Below, piece after piece: positions 24,965 through 33,983 of a DNA stretch of 64,000 bases. Each line of letters opens with the position of its first letter. Position 1 is the stretch's first letter. The position numbers and the translations under genes were made by a program. The DNA comes from Marinisporobacter balticus (lineage in GTDB: Bacteria > Bacillota > Clostridia > Peptostreptococcales > Thermotaleaceae). The notes under the pieces are model-generated. The model worked only from the letters and a program-made list of their open reading frames with translations. It did not search any database and was not told the origin of the DNA. The stretch lies in the NCBI RefSeq assembly GCF_004345705.1, contig NZ_SLWV01000012.1, positions 1 to 64,000 on the forward strand. The letters run 5' to 3'.

Positions 24965-25504
24965 TCAAAATGAAGGTGGACTAGATACCCATAATACAAG
25001 CGCTTTTCTTTTAAAACTATTCTCTAGATAATGTTCTTGATGCGATTTAAAATAAAAGCTCTCGCCTTTGTTTACTCTATATTTTGTTTCTCCTAAGCAT
25101 ACATATACACTACCAGATAGAACATATCCAAATTCTTCTCCTTCATGAGGGTTTTCAATATTGCTGGTTCCACCAATTTCTAATGTAATGCGTATGGGTT
25201 CCATACTATTTTTTTGTGCATTTGAAATTAACCAATCAATTTTATTGCCTAATTTATCATTCTCACTAGAAAAAATTTCATCTTCTCTATATACAACCTT
25301 CGTTTCTTCTGATTCACTAAAAAATTTCCTTATATCTGTTCCTAATGCTTCAAGAATATCCATTAAAGTAGCTATAGAAGGAGATGTTAAATTTCTCTCT
25401 ATTTGAGAAATAAACCCCTTTGTAAGATCTGCTCTTATGGCCAATTCTTCTTGGGTCAAACGATTTAAAAGTCTAAGGCTTTTAATTTTACTCCCAATAT
25501 CCAT
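24965..25504 (-). CDS. XRE-cupin transcriptional regulator of polyamine genes
   Basis: This is a 179-residue regulator with an N-terminal XRE helix-turn-helix (about 4-58; LTQEELAIRADLTKGFISQIERNLTSPSIATL) and a C-terminal cupin (about 105-175; HEGEEFGYVLSGSVYVCLG). This is the PuuR-like design in which the cupin senses a small metabolite, often a polyamine. It lies between speA and speE on the same strand with its own promoter. An inverted repeat at 25567-25585 in its leader is a candidate autoregulatory operator. The repressor role is inferred. Confidence 0.9.
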   Translation of the reverse strand: MDIGSKIKSLRLLNRLTQEELAIRADLTKGFISQIERNLTSPSIATLMDILEALGTDIRKFFSESEETKVVYREDEIFSSENDKLGNKIDWLISNAQKNSMEPIRITLEIGGTSNIENPHEGEEFGYVLSGSVYVCLGETKYRVNKGESFYFKSHQEHYLENSFKRKALVLWVSSPPSF

Positions 25505-25566
25505 CTTTGTGCTCCAATCTAATGCTTCTTCTTTATTTAAACTCCTTATGTTATATATTTACTATT

Positions 25567-25585
25567 AGTAAACTTTCTGTTTACT
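25567..25585. promoter_or_regulatory. inverted repeat, candidate operator of XRE-cupin regulator
   Basis: AGTAAAC and GTTTACT are perfect 7-bp arms separated by TTTCT, about 24 bp downstream of the -10 box, in the leader of the regulator-speE-speB transcript. Confidence 0.45.
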
Positions 25586-25608
25586 TCTATTAAAGTTTAT
25601 CAATATTA

Positions 25609-25636
25609 AATATACTATATATTTTGATTATGTCAA
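25609..25636 (-). promoter_or_regulatory. promoter of XRE-cupin-speE-speB
   Basis: TTGACA (25636-25631), a 16-bp spacer and TATATT (25614-25609) on the minus strand. It gives these genes a promoter separate from speA. Confidence 0.6.
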
Positions 25637-25681
25637 TAGTTCTGATATGAATTTCTTACAATCTATCGTTTTTATAAAAAC

Positions 25682-25718
25682 TATAAGAGATAGTATCCCC
25701 AAAATACTATCTCTTATA
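25682..25718 (-). terminator. terminator of speA
   Basis: A 15-bp stem (25682-25696 with 25704-25718) is followed by AGTTTTTAT on the minus strand. Confidence 0.8.
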
Positions 25719-25728
25719 AATAATTTCA

Positions 25729-27189
25729 TCAAATTCCTAGAACCTTAATATTTTCTACATAAGGATCTTGTGTATCCGTAAGCATACTATGCTGACTTTT
25801 CAAAAACTTTATATAATGAATCATTTCTCTATTTATTCGTTCCCCCGGTGTTACAATAGGGATGCCTGGTGGATACGCCATAATAGATTCTCCACTGATT
25901 TCTCCTTCGGACGCTTCTAGTTTTACAAATTTCTTCCTAGCATAAAAAGCATTTCGTGGTGAAACAATGACTTGTGGGTTTTCTAATACAATTTTTGCAT
26001 ATTGTATTTGAACACTTTCATTGCTTCTATATTTTTGACTTAAATCCCTCAAAGCTTCAATTAACGCATTCAATGATTTTTCATCATCCCCTACACTAAC
26101 AATCGCTAAGATATTTAAAGCATCTCCAAGTTCAACTTGAATATTATATTCATCCCTCAACAGATCATAAGCTTCAAATCCTGTGATACCAATCCCAGTT
26201 ACATTTATAGACAATTTTGTTTCATCAAAATTAAAAACACCAGGTTGACCTACTAACTCTTTTCCAAAAGCATAGAGCCCTTCAATACGATTGATTTCAT
26301 CTCTAGCTTCCCTTGTAATCTTTAATATTCTATAAAATACATCTTCTCCTTGTTTTACAAGCATCTTTCTTGCCACATCTAGACTTGCCATTAAAAGATA
26401 GGAGGCACTTGTAGTTTGTGTTAAATTTAATATTGTTTTTACCGTATTTTTATCAATTAATCCTTCATTTAATAATAAGGCAGAACTCTGTGATAGAGAA
26501 CCCCCTGTTTTGTGTAAGCTTACAGCAGCCATATCCGCTCCTAATTCCATTGCCCCCATAGGAAGTTCTTCGTGAAATGGAAAGTGTGCACCATGTGCCT
26601 CATCTACTAAAACTGCCATACCATGTTTATGTGCAAGTTTCACAATCTGTTTCACGTCGGATGTAGCTCCATAATAGGTAGGATTGATAATAAATACTGC
26701 TTTTGCATCTGAATTTTTAGCTATAGCCATCTCTACACTCTCTAAGGATATGCCCATAGCAATACCAAGTTTTTCATTGGTTTCAGGTTGTATATATACA
26801 GGTAAAGCACCACTTAATATGAGTGCATTGGTCGCTGATTTATGTGCATTTCTAGGTAGAATAATTTTATCTCCTGGCTGACATACACTCATAATCATAG
26901 CCTGAACTGCCGATGTAGTTCCATTTACACTAAAAAATGCATGATCTGAACAATAAGCATCTGCCATTAATTCCTCAGCTTCTTTGATCACACTAATAGG
27001 ATTACTAATATTATCAAGTGGCTTCATAGAATTCACATCTATCTCTAGCACCTTTTCTCCTACAAATTGGGCAAACTCTGGTATTCCTTTTCCGTGCTTA
27101 TGTCCTGGCACATCAAAGGGAATAACATTTTTTTCATGATACGCTTTTAAAGCATCAAATAATGGCGTATTGTTTTGATTACGTAACAT
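25729..27189 (-). CDS. speA: Orn/Lys/Arg decarboxylase, probably arginine decarboxylase
   Basis: This 486-residue fold-type I PLP decarboxylase is of the short Bacillus SpeA/YaaO type. PGHKHG is at 28-33, DEAHGAH at 196-202, and the PLP lysine is Lys227 in SLHKTGGS. The family acts on arginine, lysine or ornithine. The downstream agmatinase gene argues for arginine as substrate, giving arginine to agmatine to putrescine. The ATG has AAGAAAAG/GTGACC-type upstream sequence only, a weak ribosome-binding site. It ends at a strong terminator before the regulator gene. Confidence 0.9.
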   Translation of the reverse strand: MLRNQNNTPLFDALKAYHEKNVIPFDVPGHKHGKGIPEFAQFVGEKVLEIDVNSMKPLDNISNPISVIKEAEELMADAYCSDHAFFSVNGTTSAVQAMIMSVCQPGDKIILPRNAHKSATNALILSGALPVYIQPETNEKLGIAMGISLESVEMAIAKNSDAKAVFIINPTYYGATSDVKQIVKLAHKHGMAVLVDEAHGAHFPFHEELPMGAMELGADMAAVSLHKTGGSLSQSSALLLNEGLIDKNTVKTILNLTQTTSASYLLMASLDVARKMLVKQGEDVFYRILKITREARDEINRIEGLYAFGKELVGQPGVFNFDETKLSINVTGIGITGFEAYDLLRDEYNIQVELGDALNILAIVSVGDDEKSLNALIEALRDLSQKYRSNESVQIQYAKIVLENPQVIVSPRNAFYARKKFVKLEASEGEISGESIMAYPPGIPIVTPGERINREMIHYIKFLKSQHSMLTDTQDPYVENIKVLGI

Positions 27190-27377
27190 TTTCGGTCACC
27201 TTCTTTTCTTAAAAAATTCCCATGTCGCTATGGCAGCTACTGATTTTACCAACGAAATTTCAAAGAAAATCTTTTAATTTTTTCGTTGCTCAAATTTTTT
27301 GAAAAATATTTACTATGCTAGTTGTATACATTCTAAAAACTTTATACTTTTATGTTAATAAAAATACAGTATAAGTT

Positions 27378-27406
27378 ATGTTATAATATTGATTTTCTAT
27401 TGTCAA
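27378..27406 (-). promoter_or_regulatory. promoter of speA with about 180-nt leader
   Basis: TTGACA (27406-27401), a 17-bp spacer and TAACAT (27383-27378) on the minus strand. The leader (27190-27370) is long, with only a weak CCAT/ATGG hairpin before a T-run near 27220; no known riboswitch was recognised. The rest of the spacer up to 27496 is A+T-rich. Confidence 0.5.
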
Positions 27407-27496
27407 TAGATTAATTTTTTACAAATACTTTTTTATCTATTATGCCAAATTTTTAAAATGTTACCCTCTATCGTATAAATTCTTTCCAAGAAAAAA

Positions 27497-27517
27497 AGCA
27501 AGGAATTTTTCCTTGCT
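27497..27517 (-). terminator. terminator of prkA-yhbH-spoVR
   Basis: A seven-base-pair stem (27497-27503 with 27511-27517) is followed by seven T on the minus strand, 12 nt after the spoVR stop. Confidence 0.8.
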
Positions 27518-27528
27518 CCCTTGCTCCC

Positions 27529-28911
27529 TTACTCATTTTTTAAAAATATATTTTTATTTTCATCACATAAAATACGTTTTTTCGTATTATCAACAATCGT
27601 TCTTAGCTCTACTTTTCCACCCCAAAGTGTTGCAGCATATCTTAAGGTTTCATAAGCATATGCTAACTCTAATTCTCTCCCATCAAATTCATGAACCAAT
27701 AAAAGCGAACGGTCTTTAGGAGATGCTTCTACTACTTTGATACAAGGAATTGATCCCATGCCCGTATTACTTGCCAAAGTATTTCTTATTGCTTTGTATC
27801 CTTCTTCATCTGATATTTCCTCTATTTCAACCTCTTTCGCTCTACTATGGTACTGAAAAAGATTCATTTCCCTGCACAATTCTTCCGTAAGATATCTTCG
27901 AATAAAAGACTGATCTCTTTCCATTTTACGAACTTCAAATATCTTTTCTCTACCATATTTTTCTTCAATTTTTTCGAAAATCTTAAATCCTACATAATAG
28001 GGATTCACATTCCCCAAGAAAGGTCTAATTACCTGATTGTGACGATTCAAAAATTCTATATGAAGATTTTGAGGCAATTTTAATTGATTTAAAATTTTAT
28101 AATGCCAGTAACTTGCCCAGCCCTCATTCATAATCTTCGTTTCAATCTGAGGAATAAAATACGCTGTCTCTTCTTTTACAATACTTAATATATCCCGCTC
28201 CCATTCCTCAAGTTTTCCATATTCGATCATAAATCCCATAAGATCTTCAATAGGCTCTAGGGGAATCTTTTCTAAATCTGGAAAAGGAATATCTTTTTTT
28301 TCTTCAAGAATACTTGTATGCTTTATTTCATCATAATACTTTTTAAGCATTCTTTTCTTTTTTTCCTCTTCAGAAATTTTTTTAATCCCTATCACTCTCG
28401 AAGTCTGAAATTTTAGTGCATGGGCAGCATCCAGTATTCTTTCTACCCGCTCATATCCAATGCTAGGATCTTGTATATAGCTTCGAATACGATCGGCATG
28501 ATTTTTAAACCGCTCATTAGTGTAATCTGCTCTCGTTCCATCACAAAACAAACGATTATTTTTAAAAAAATCATTGTGTCCATATACATGAGCCATGGTA
28601 AGAATTTGCAAAAGCAAAGTATTATCCCGCATTAAATATCCGATACAAGGATTTGAATTAATCACCATTTCATAAGGAAGTCCTTCTACATTATACTTAT
28701 AGAGCGTCTTTTTTCTTTCATATGCCTTCCCATAACTCCAATGTGCATAATGAGAAGGCATCCCTACATAAGCTTCATAACAAATCATATCTTCATAACA
28801 GCATATTTCAAACTCTTGTGGATAACAATCTAGGTTTTCGTCCTTTACAATCTTTTCTATTCTTTCATTCCATGCTTCTAGCTCTTTAAGCGTATACTTT
28901 CTCATAGTCAA
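27529..28911 (-). CDS. spoVR: SpoVR family protein
   Basis: This is a 460-residue SpoVR protein. In Bacillus it is needed for normal cortex formation; enterobacterial YcgB belongs to the same family. Recognisable segments are the early EICCYEDMICYEAYVGMPSHYAHWSYGK-type region and the EGWASYWHYKIL motif (about 255). Its biochemical activity is unknown. It is the last gene of prkA-yhbH-spoVR, 5 nt after yhbH, the conserved order in Firmicutes and Proteobacteria, where the proteins are thought to act together downstream of the kinase. Confidence 0.95.
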   Translation of the reverse strand: MTMRKYTLKELEAWNERIEKIVKDENLDCYPQEFEICCYEDMICYEAYVGMPSHYAHWSYGKAYERKKTLYKYNVEGLPYEMVINSNPCIGYLMRDNTLLLQILTMAHVYGHNDFFKNNRLFCDGTRADYTNERFKNHADRIRSYIQDPSIGYERVERILDAAHALKFQTSRVIGIKKISEEEKKKRMLKKYYDEIKHTSILEEKKDIPFPDLEKIPLEPIEDLMGFMIEYGKLEEWERDILSIVKEETAYFIPQIETKIMNEGWASYWHYKILNQLKLPQNLHIEFLNRHNQVIRPFLGNVNPYYVGFKIFEKIEEKYGREKIFEVRKMERDQSFIRRYLTEELCREMNLFQYHSRAKEVEIEEISDEEGYKAIRNTLASNTGMGSIPCIKVVEASPKDRSLLLVHEFDGRELELAYAYETLRYAATLWGGKVELRTIVDNTKKRILCDENKNIFLKNE

Positions 28912-28916
28912 AATTA

Positions 28917-30089
28917 TTATTCCTCAAGCCCTTTTTCTTTGTCCAATAATCTTCTGAGAGCAGGAACAATATCCTCCTTTCTTGACATTGTGACAATCGA
29001 AAAGTTTGGGTATTTCACATTTAAATTAAACTGGGCTTTAATGGTACTCATTCGCGTATAGTATCCTGGAACAATCTCTCCATACCCAAAAAGATTACAG
29101 ATTTCACACAATTTCTTTGCAGATGCTACCGCATTTTTGTTATCTTCCGTCCAATTATCCCCATCACTACAATGGAATGCATAGACATTCCAAACTTCAG
29201 GATTATATCTTTTTTCAATAATTTCTAAAGCTTTTTCATAACCGCTACTAATATAGGTTCCTCCTGACTCTCCCTTATGGAAAAATTCATCCTCACTTAC
29301 TTCCTTCCCTACGGTAGTATGCGCTACAAATACAATCTCCACATGTACATACTTTAGTTTTACAAACTGATACAAAAGAAAATAAAAGCTTCGTGCCAAA
29401 TATTTTTTTGTAAGAGTCATAGATCCAGAAGTATCCATAATGCAAACAATGACTGCATTACTCTCTCGTCTTACGTCTTGTCGTACACGGTAATATCTTA
29501 AATCATCTTCTTTAAAAGGGAATCTTTTCTCTTCTTCATTATTGTCAATATTTTGGTTTTGCCCTCTTTCATATGCTTTTTTCCGCTTGATTCTCTCAAC
29601 TACAGATCTCTTTTTCGCAAGCCTTGGAGGAATGCCTTTTCTTTGATATCCTAATCGTTTAAAGTTTTTTTCAGATTCTATCTCACTAAACTTCTTTCTT
29701 TTCATAAATGGCAAGTTCAAATCCTCAAATAAATACTGTATTAATTCCTCAAGGGTAATCTCTGTTTCATAAATATCTTCACCCTCAGAATTCCCAGCTT
29801 TTTCTTGACCTTCCTTCATAATATCCTTGCCTATTTTATCTCCTCTTTTTTCATTTCCCGTCCCTGAGCCCGTTCCTTTTTTGTTTTTCCCATATATAAA
29901 CTGATATTCTTTAATTCCCTTTATAGGTACTTTAATCTTTTTATTTTTACTTTGCCCAATAATACTTTCTTCTGCAATAATATTTCCGATATTTTTCTTA
30001 ATAGAATCTTCTACTAATTCTCTATGTCTTCTTCGATCTTCTGCCGATCGGTCTCTTCCTCTGCTGTCAAACTCTCGGAATATGGCCAC
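28917..30089 (-). CDS. yhbH: DUF444 / YhbH protein
   Basis: This is a 390-residue YhbH/YeaH protein. The N-terminal half is charged with a Gly-rich linker (about 70-105). The C-terminal half is von Willebrand A-like, with a MIDAS start DTSGS at 219-223. In Bacillus the gene is sporulation-controlled and its product is linked to the PrkA kinase. It lies 35 nt after prkA and 5 nt before spoVR. The ATG (MAIFREFD) has GGAGGTG upstream. Confidence 0.93.
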   Translation of the reverse strand: MAIFREFDSRGRDRSAEDRRRHRELVEDSIKKNIGNIIAEESIIGQSKNKKIKVPIKGIKEYQFIYGKNKKGTGSGTGNEKRGDKIGKDIMKEGQEKAGNSEGEDIYETEITLEELIQYLFEDLNLPFMKRKKFSEIESEKNFKRLGYQRKGIPPRLAKKRSVVERIKRKKAYERGQNQNIDNNEEEKRFPFKEDDLRYYRVRQDVRRESNAVIVCIMDTSGSMTLTKKYLARSFYFLLYQFVKLKYVHVEIVFVAHTTVGKEVSEDEFFHKGESGGTYISSGYEKALEIIEKRYNPEVWNVYAFHCSDGDNWTEDNKNAVASAKKLCEICNLFGYGEIVPGYYTRMSTIKAQFNLNVKYPNFSIVTMSRKEDIVPALRRLLDKEKGLEE

Positions 30090-30124
30090 ATACTCACCTC
30101 CGTCCCCTTATCCATACTTTATTT

Positions 30125-32047
30125 TTAATCCTTCCATAGATTATTTGCAGCATACTTAAGAATTACATTACAACATTGATCACAATATCCATTTTTTTTC
30201 ATTTCCTCTACCATGGCATCATATTTTTTATTTTGATCCTTATCCCGAACTTTACTCCTAGTAATCACTCTACTTAGTTCCTTTACAGAGGATGTTAATT
30301 TCTTCTCAATCGCTTCTTTTAATGGCTCATAGCTCTTATACTCCAGCTTGCTTCCACTACGTATTAAATAAAACATATAAGAAGTCACATCTTGCCTAAA
30401 TCCATTCGCTGCACTTTTAGTAATACCAATTTGTTCTTCAATAGACCGCAAGAAATCCTCGTCCGGTTCTAATTCTTCCCCTGTACTGCGATCCTTTATT
30501 TTTGTTTTATTCACATAGGCTTCTGAATGATCTAAGTAATTATTGAATAAATCTTCTGCCTGTTCCTGGTATCCATGTATAAATGCCTTTGTTACTTCTT
30601 TTTCAAGGATCTTGTGATATTCTTTTTTAATAATACTTTGCAGGAAATTCAAATATTTTTTCTTGTCCTCATCCCCAATAGCCATTTCTTTTACAGATTT
30701 TACCAATACTTCAAGAACTGAGATGGGATGAATGCAATTATGTTCTGATTCTGCCATTGCATTATCTAGTGCTTTCATAATAAATCTTGTAGATATTCCT
30801 GTCATCCCTTCCCTAGGGGCTTCCTCTCGAATTTCTAGTATATCTACTTTTTTAGTCGTTCCTTTTTCTACAATTTCTTCTCCATTATATATTTTTAGTT
30901 TCGTAAGTGGATCAACCTTCGTTGAAGCCGCAAGTCTTGTTAATATAGCAAACATAGAAGCTACTTCAATGGTACGAGGTGCAATATGGGCCGTAAACTT
31001 ACTATTTTTGATAATTTTTTCATAAATTTTTACTTCTTCATTTAATTCAAGACAATAAGGTATTTCCACTTTTACAATCCTATCTAAAATGGCTTCATTT
31101 GTATGATCTGATTTAAATTTGTTCCACTCTGATTCATTCGAATGTGCCAAAATCACACCATCAAAATATATCATTGATCCTTTCCCTGGAGATGGAATGC
31201 TCTTTTCTTGGGTTGCAGTAATCATCGTGTGCAAATACTCTACTTCATTTTTAAATACCTCTATAAATTCTACAAGTCCACGATTCCCCACATTAAATGC
31301 ACCATTTAGTGATAGCACCCTTGGATCATCTTCAGGGTATAGGTCTAGTTTTGAAATATCTACGGAGCCTATTAATACAGAGGTATCCTGATTATTAGGG
31401 TCAACAGGTGGAACTACCCCTACTCCTTTTCTAGATCTGATACTAAAATCAATTGTCTCTACAGGAACTTTTTCAAATTCTCCATTATATTCATTTTTTA
31501 ATCTGTAGCGACAAACTGGACACAAATCCCCTTCTATTTTTACATCCAATAGTTTTTCAAACTGTTCTCTCAGATGTTTTGGCACAAGATGAAGGGGTTC
31601 CTCTCTCATAGGACATCCTTTGATTGTATATACAGGTGATCCTATCTCTAAAGCTTTCTTTAATGCTTCCAACAGTGAGGATTTTCCAGCACCTACAGGT
31701 CCAACTAAGTAAAGTACCTGTCTAGATTCTTCCCCTTTCATGGCTGCTGTGTGAAAATATCTTACGATTTTCATCAAGCTTGTATCGATGCCAAAGAAAT
31801 CATCCTTAAAAAAATTATATTTTTTAATTTGTTCATTTCCATAGATTCTTCTAAGTCTTGGATTTTCTTCCGTATTGATGGTATCTACACCCTTTTCCAT
31901 GATTCTTTCATACATTCTTTGATGCGCTAACATACATAAAGAAGGATTTTCTTTCAAAATTTTGAGATAATCTAGAAATGCCCCTTCAAAACGTTGCTTT
32001 ATCCGTTCTTCCCTATCTTTCTTAATAATTGCAGAAAAATCCATCAT
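30125..32047 (-). CDS. prkA: PrkA-type AAA+ serine protein kinase/protease
   Basis: This is a 640-residue PrkA. An AAA+ domain with Walker A GPVGAGKSS (116-124) is followed by the C-terminal PrkA region. Four cysteines in CPMREE and CPVCRYR (about 150-190) are typical. PrkA was described as a Ser kinase and later as having Lon-like protease activity, and it influences sporulation through sigma-K in Bacillus. The ATG at 32047 is preferred; AGGAGG lies 13 nt upstream, rather far, and the next ATG is adjacent. It heads prkA-yhbH-spoVR. Confidence 0.93.
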   Translation of the reverse strand: MMDFSAIIKKDREERIKQRFEGAFLDYLKILKENPSLCMLAHQRMYERIMEKGVDTINTEENPRLRRIYGNEQIKKYNFFKDDFFGIDTSLMKIVRYFHTAAMKGEESRQVLYLVGPVGAGKSSLLEALKKALEIGSPVYTIKGCPMREEPLHLVPKHLREQFEKLLDVKIEGDLCPVCRYRLKNEYNGEFEKVPVETIDFSIRSRKGVGVVPPVDPNNQDTSVLIGSVDISKLDLYPEDDPRVLSLNGAFNVGNRGLVEFIEVFKNEVEYLHTMITATQEKSIPSPGKGSMIYFDGVILAHSNESEWNKFKSDHTNEAILDRIVKVEIPYCLELNEEVKIYEKIIKNSKFTAHIAPRTIEVASMFAILTRLAASTKVDPLTKLKIYNGEEIVEKGTTKKVDILEIREEAPREGMTGISTRFIMKALDNAMAESEHNCIHPISVLEVLVKSVKEMAIGDEDKKKYLNFLQSIIKKEYHKILEKEVTKAFIHGYQEQAEDLFNNYLDHSEAYVNKTKIKDRSTGEELEPDEDFLRSIEEQIGITKSAANGFRQDVTSYMFYLIRSGSKLEYKSYEPLKEAIEKKLTSSVKELSRVITRSKVRDKDQNKKYDAMVEEMKKNGYCDQCCNVILKYAANNLWKD

Positions 32048-32221
32048 AATATTTTTAAGCCCTCCTTTTCTAGAAAACACCATAATATTTGATTTGAATT
32101 ATTACCATTTTACTGATCAAATAAATATATTCTCGCTTGTAATAATATGTATGTTCCTGTTTTCTATTTTAAAACTATAAATTTTTTGAATCTCTTCATA
32201 TCCAAAATCTATGTATGTAAT

Positions 32222-32259
32222 TATATAAAGGATTGGGCTATTGCCTAATCCTTTATATA
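32222..32259. terminator. hairpin downstream of MBL-fold gene
   Basis: A long stem (32222-32234 with 32247-32259, extended by GGC/GCC) lies 60 nt after the stop of the minus-strand MBL gene. The T-run is weak on both sides. Confidence 0.5.
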
Positions 32260-32318
32260 CAAAATTTTATATTAAATTAATCTCAATTCATCAACCCTAT
32301 TTGTCTTCAAACTTATTT

Positions 32319-33152
32319 TTACACTTCCAAAACAGTTCCTGTACAATTCACAAAAAAATTATCACATTTATCACTAAACATTTGCACTGCTTTTTCTCCT
32401 GTACAATGAGATATGCCGATCAATTTAATATTCATTTCTTCTAAACATGTTATTGTTTTATGAATACGTTCTTCATTCGCTTCTACAAGGTGTGTTCCTC
32501 CCATCACCCCATATATTTTTTCCCCTGTTCTTTTTGTAATTGTATCGACTATATTTAAAATTCCAGGATGTGAACACCCAAGTAAAATCAAAAGCCCTTT
32601 TTCTGTATCTACAACTACAACGATTTCATCATCAAAAGGATCTACTATGTATGCTTCTCCTTTTTTGATTTTCATCCTTGGATTAAGTATTTCAAAATCA
32701 TGACTTCTTTTAAAATTCGTAAAGATAGATACATGCTCACTAAGCTTTACCCTATCACCATTCACATAGTTGATCTTTAATTTTTTATCTTTTATAAACG
32801 CTTCATCAAAGTCTATACCTATATATCGATATTCTAAAGCATCTACATAACGGTGCTTATCACTATTTACAAAAAATTTTGCACTTACATAAAATGCTGG
32901 ATGCACATGAAAAGTATCTAAAAACCTCCTGACACCTCCACAATGATCATAATGCGCATGACTCAATACCAAATAATCTGTATTTTTCAAATCAATACCT
33001 AGATCTTTTGCATTTTCAACAAATGCCCCTGTTTTTCCCGTATCAAATAGAATATTTCCTTCAGGTGTTTCTATATAAAAAGATAGTCCATGTTCATGCT
33101 GCAGTCCTTTATTCTCTCCCAAAGAATTTTCTATGATGGTTGTAATTTTCAT
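32319..33152 (-). CDS. metallo-beta-lactamase fold hydrolase
   Basis: This is a 277-residue MBL-fold protein with the zinc motif HAHYDH at 65-70, a second-site LLGCSHPG (about 200) and ISHCTG near the C-terminus. This arrangement resembles the archaeal and clostridial 7,8-dihydropterin-6-methyl-4-aminobenzene-5-phosphate synthase-like group, but substrate specificity is not predictable. The ATG at 33152 has AGGAGGG at good spacing; the frame extension upstream is discarded. It is monocistronic. Confidence 0.88.
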   Translation of the reverse strand: MKITTIIENSLGENKGLQHEHGLSFYIETPEGNILFDTGKTGAFVENAKDLGIDLKNTDYLVLSHAHYDHCGGVRRFLDTFHVHPAFYVSAKFFVNSDKHRYVDALEYRYIGIDFDEAFIKDKKLKINYVNGDRVKLSEHVSIFTNFKRSHDFEILNPRMKIKKGEAYIVDPFDDEIVVVVDTEKGLLILLGCSHPGILNIVDTITKRTGEKIYGVMGGTHLVEANEERIHKTITCLEEMNIKLIGISHCTGEKAVQMFSDKCDNFFVNCTGTVLEV

Positions 33153-33404
33153 AAATAAACTCCCTCCTATTTGTTTTTTCAAGCATTATATATCTCCATA
33201 ACATTGTATCTATCGTTACAGTTAAATTATACCTTATTTTATATATATAAACAAAATATAAACAGTCTGCTCTCACATACTACTCTTTAATTATATATGT
33301 ATCTAATCTTTCTCTAAATCTTTATAAAAATGTATATTTCAAGTTCATTCTATCACAATGTCTTCGACGATTAATAACCATTTGTAACTGCATAATTTTA
33401 AAAA

Positions 33405-33440
33405 AAAATAGAGAATATCGCCAACGATATTCTCTATTTT
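33405..33440 (-). terminator. terminator of gene 33470-33880
   Basis: A perfect 16-bp stem (33405-33420 with 33425-33440) is followed by TTTTTAAAA on the minus strand. The spacer from here back to the MBL start (33153-33404) is A+T-rich with no further feature seen. Confidence 0.85.
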
Positions 33441-33454
33441 CATTGCTATACCTC

Positions 33455-33484
33455 TTATTTATATTCTTCTTATTTATATTCTTC
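33455..33484. repeat. 15-bp tandem duplication spanning a stop codon
   Basis: TTATTTATATTCTTC is present twice head to tail (33455-33469 and 33470-33484). Read on the minus strand, each copy encodes EEYK followed by a stop, so the gene ends ...KKEEYK-stop and is followed by a silent second copy. Confidence 0.9.
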
Positions 33485-33880
33485 TTTTTTGTCTTTAATA
33501 GTGTCATATACTTGATCTAATGTGTGTTTATGTTTATTGAGTAAATCTTCTAATTTCTTTTGCATGTCCTCATGTGTTGGGATAAATGCTAAGATTACTT
33601 CCCAAGTCGGATTATACGTTTCATCTATTTCTTTGCACGATAACGCTACATCTTTTAATATATCTTCATCATAATAGTCTAAAATAGCAGAAAACTCCCA
33701 ATCCTCCACATCTTTATCTGTTGTAATTCTTACATAAACAAGATCCTTTTCGTCTTCATGCATCATATAAATTCGCTCTATTAAATTTCCATGATTGGTA
33801 ATGGTATAATTCTCTATTTCTTTTTCTAACAGCCCACTCTCTTTATTTTTTTCCATAAGTATTACAGAAAAAGATTCCAT
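33470..33880 (-). CDS. uncharacterised acidic protein (possibly DUF6762 family)
   Basis: This is a 136-residue, acidic soluble protein with no signal peptide. It shows a beta-rich first half and a helical C-terminus (LEDLLNKHKHTLDQVYDTIKDKKEEYK). The central DKDVEDWEFSAILDYYDEDI and NPTWEVILAFI segments look like a small clostridial family that I recall as DUF6762; this needs checking. No catalytic motif stands out. The ATG follows AAGAGGTG. It is monocistronic with a strong terminator; the last codons lie in a tandem duplication. Confidence 0.75.
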   Translation of the reverse strand: MESFSVILMEKNKESGLLEKEIENYTITNHGNLIERIYMMHEDEKDLVYVRITTDKDVEDWEFSAILDYYDEDILKDVALSCKEIDETYNPTWEVILAFIPTHEDMQKKLEDLLNKHKHTLDQVYDTIKDKKEEYK

Positions 33881-33983
33881 AACTTTTACACCTCTTTTTT
33901 AATATTTGGATTATAACTTTAATTTTTCCAAATATCTATAAATTTATAATAATAACAGAACAGTTGCTAATTAAAACCTTTGA

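Noticed and set aside
27190..27370. Possible riboswitch or attenuator in the long speA leader
   Set aside because: Only a 4-bp hairpin before a T-run is visible; no known aptamer pattern is seen.
32084..32221. CATACATA sequences upstream of prkA as a sigma-E -10 box
   Set aside because: They miss the last consensus base and have no correctly spaced -35, so no promoter was called.
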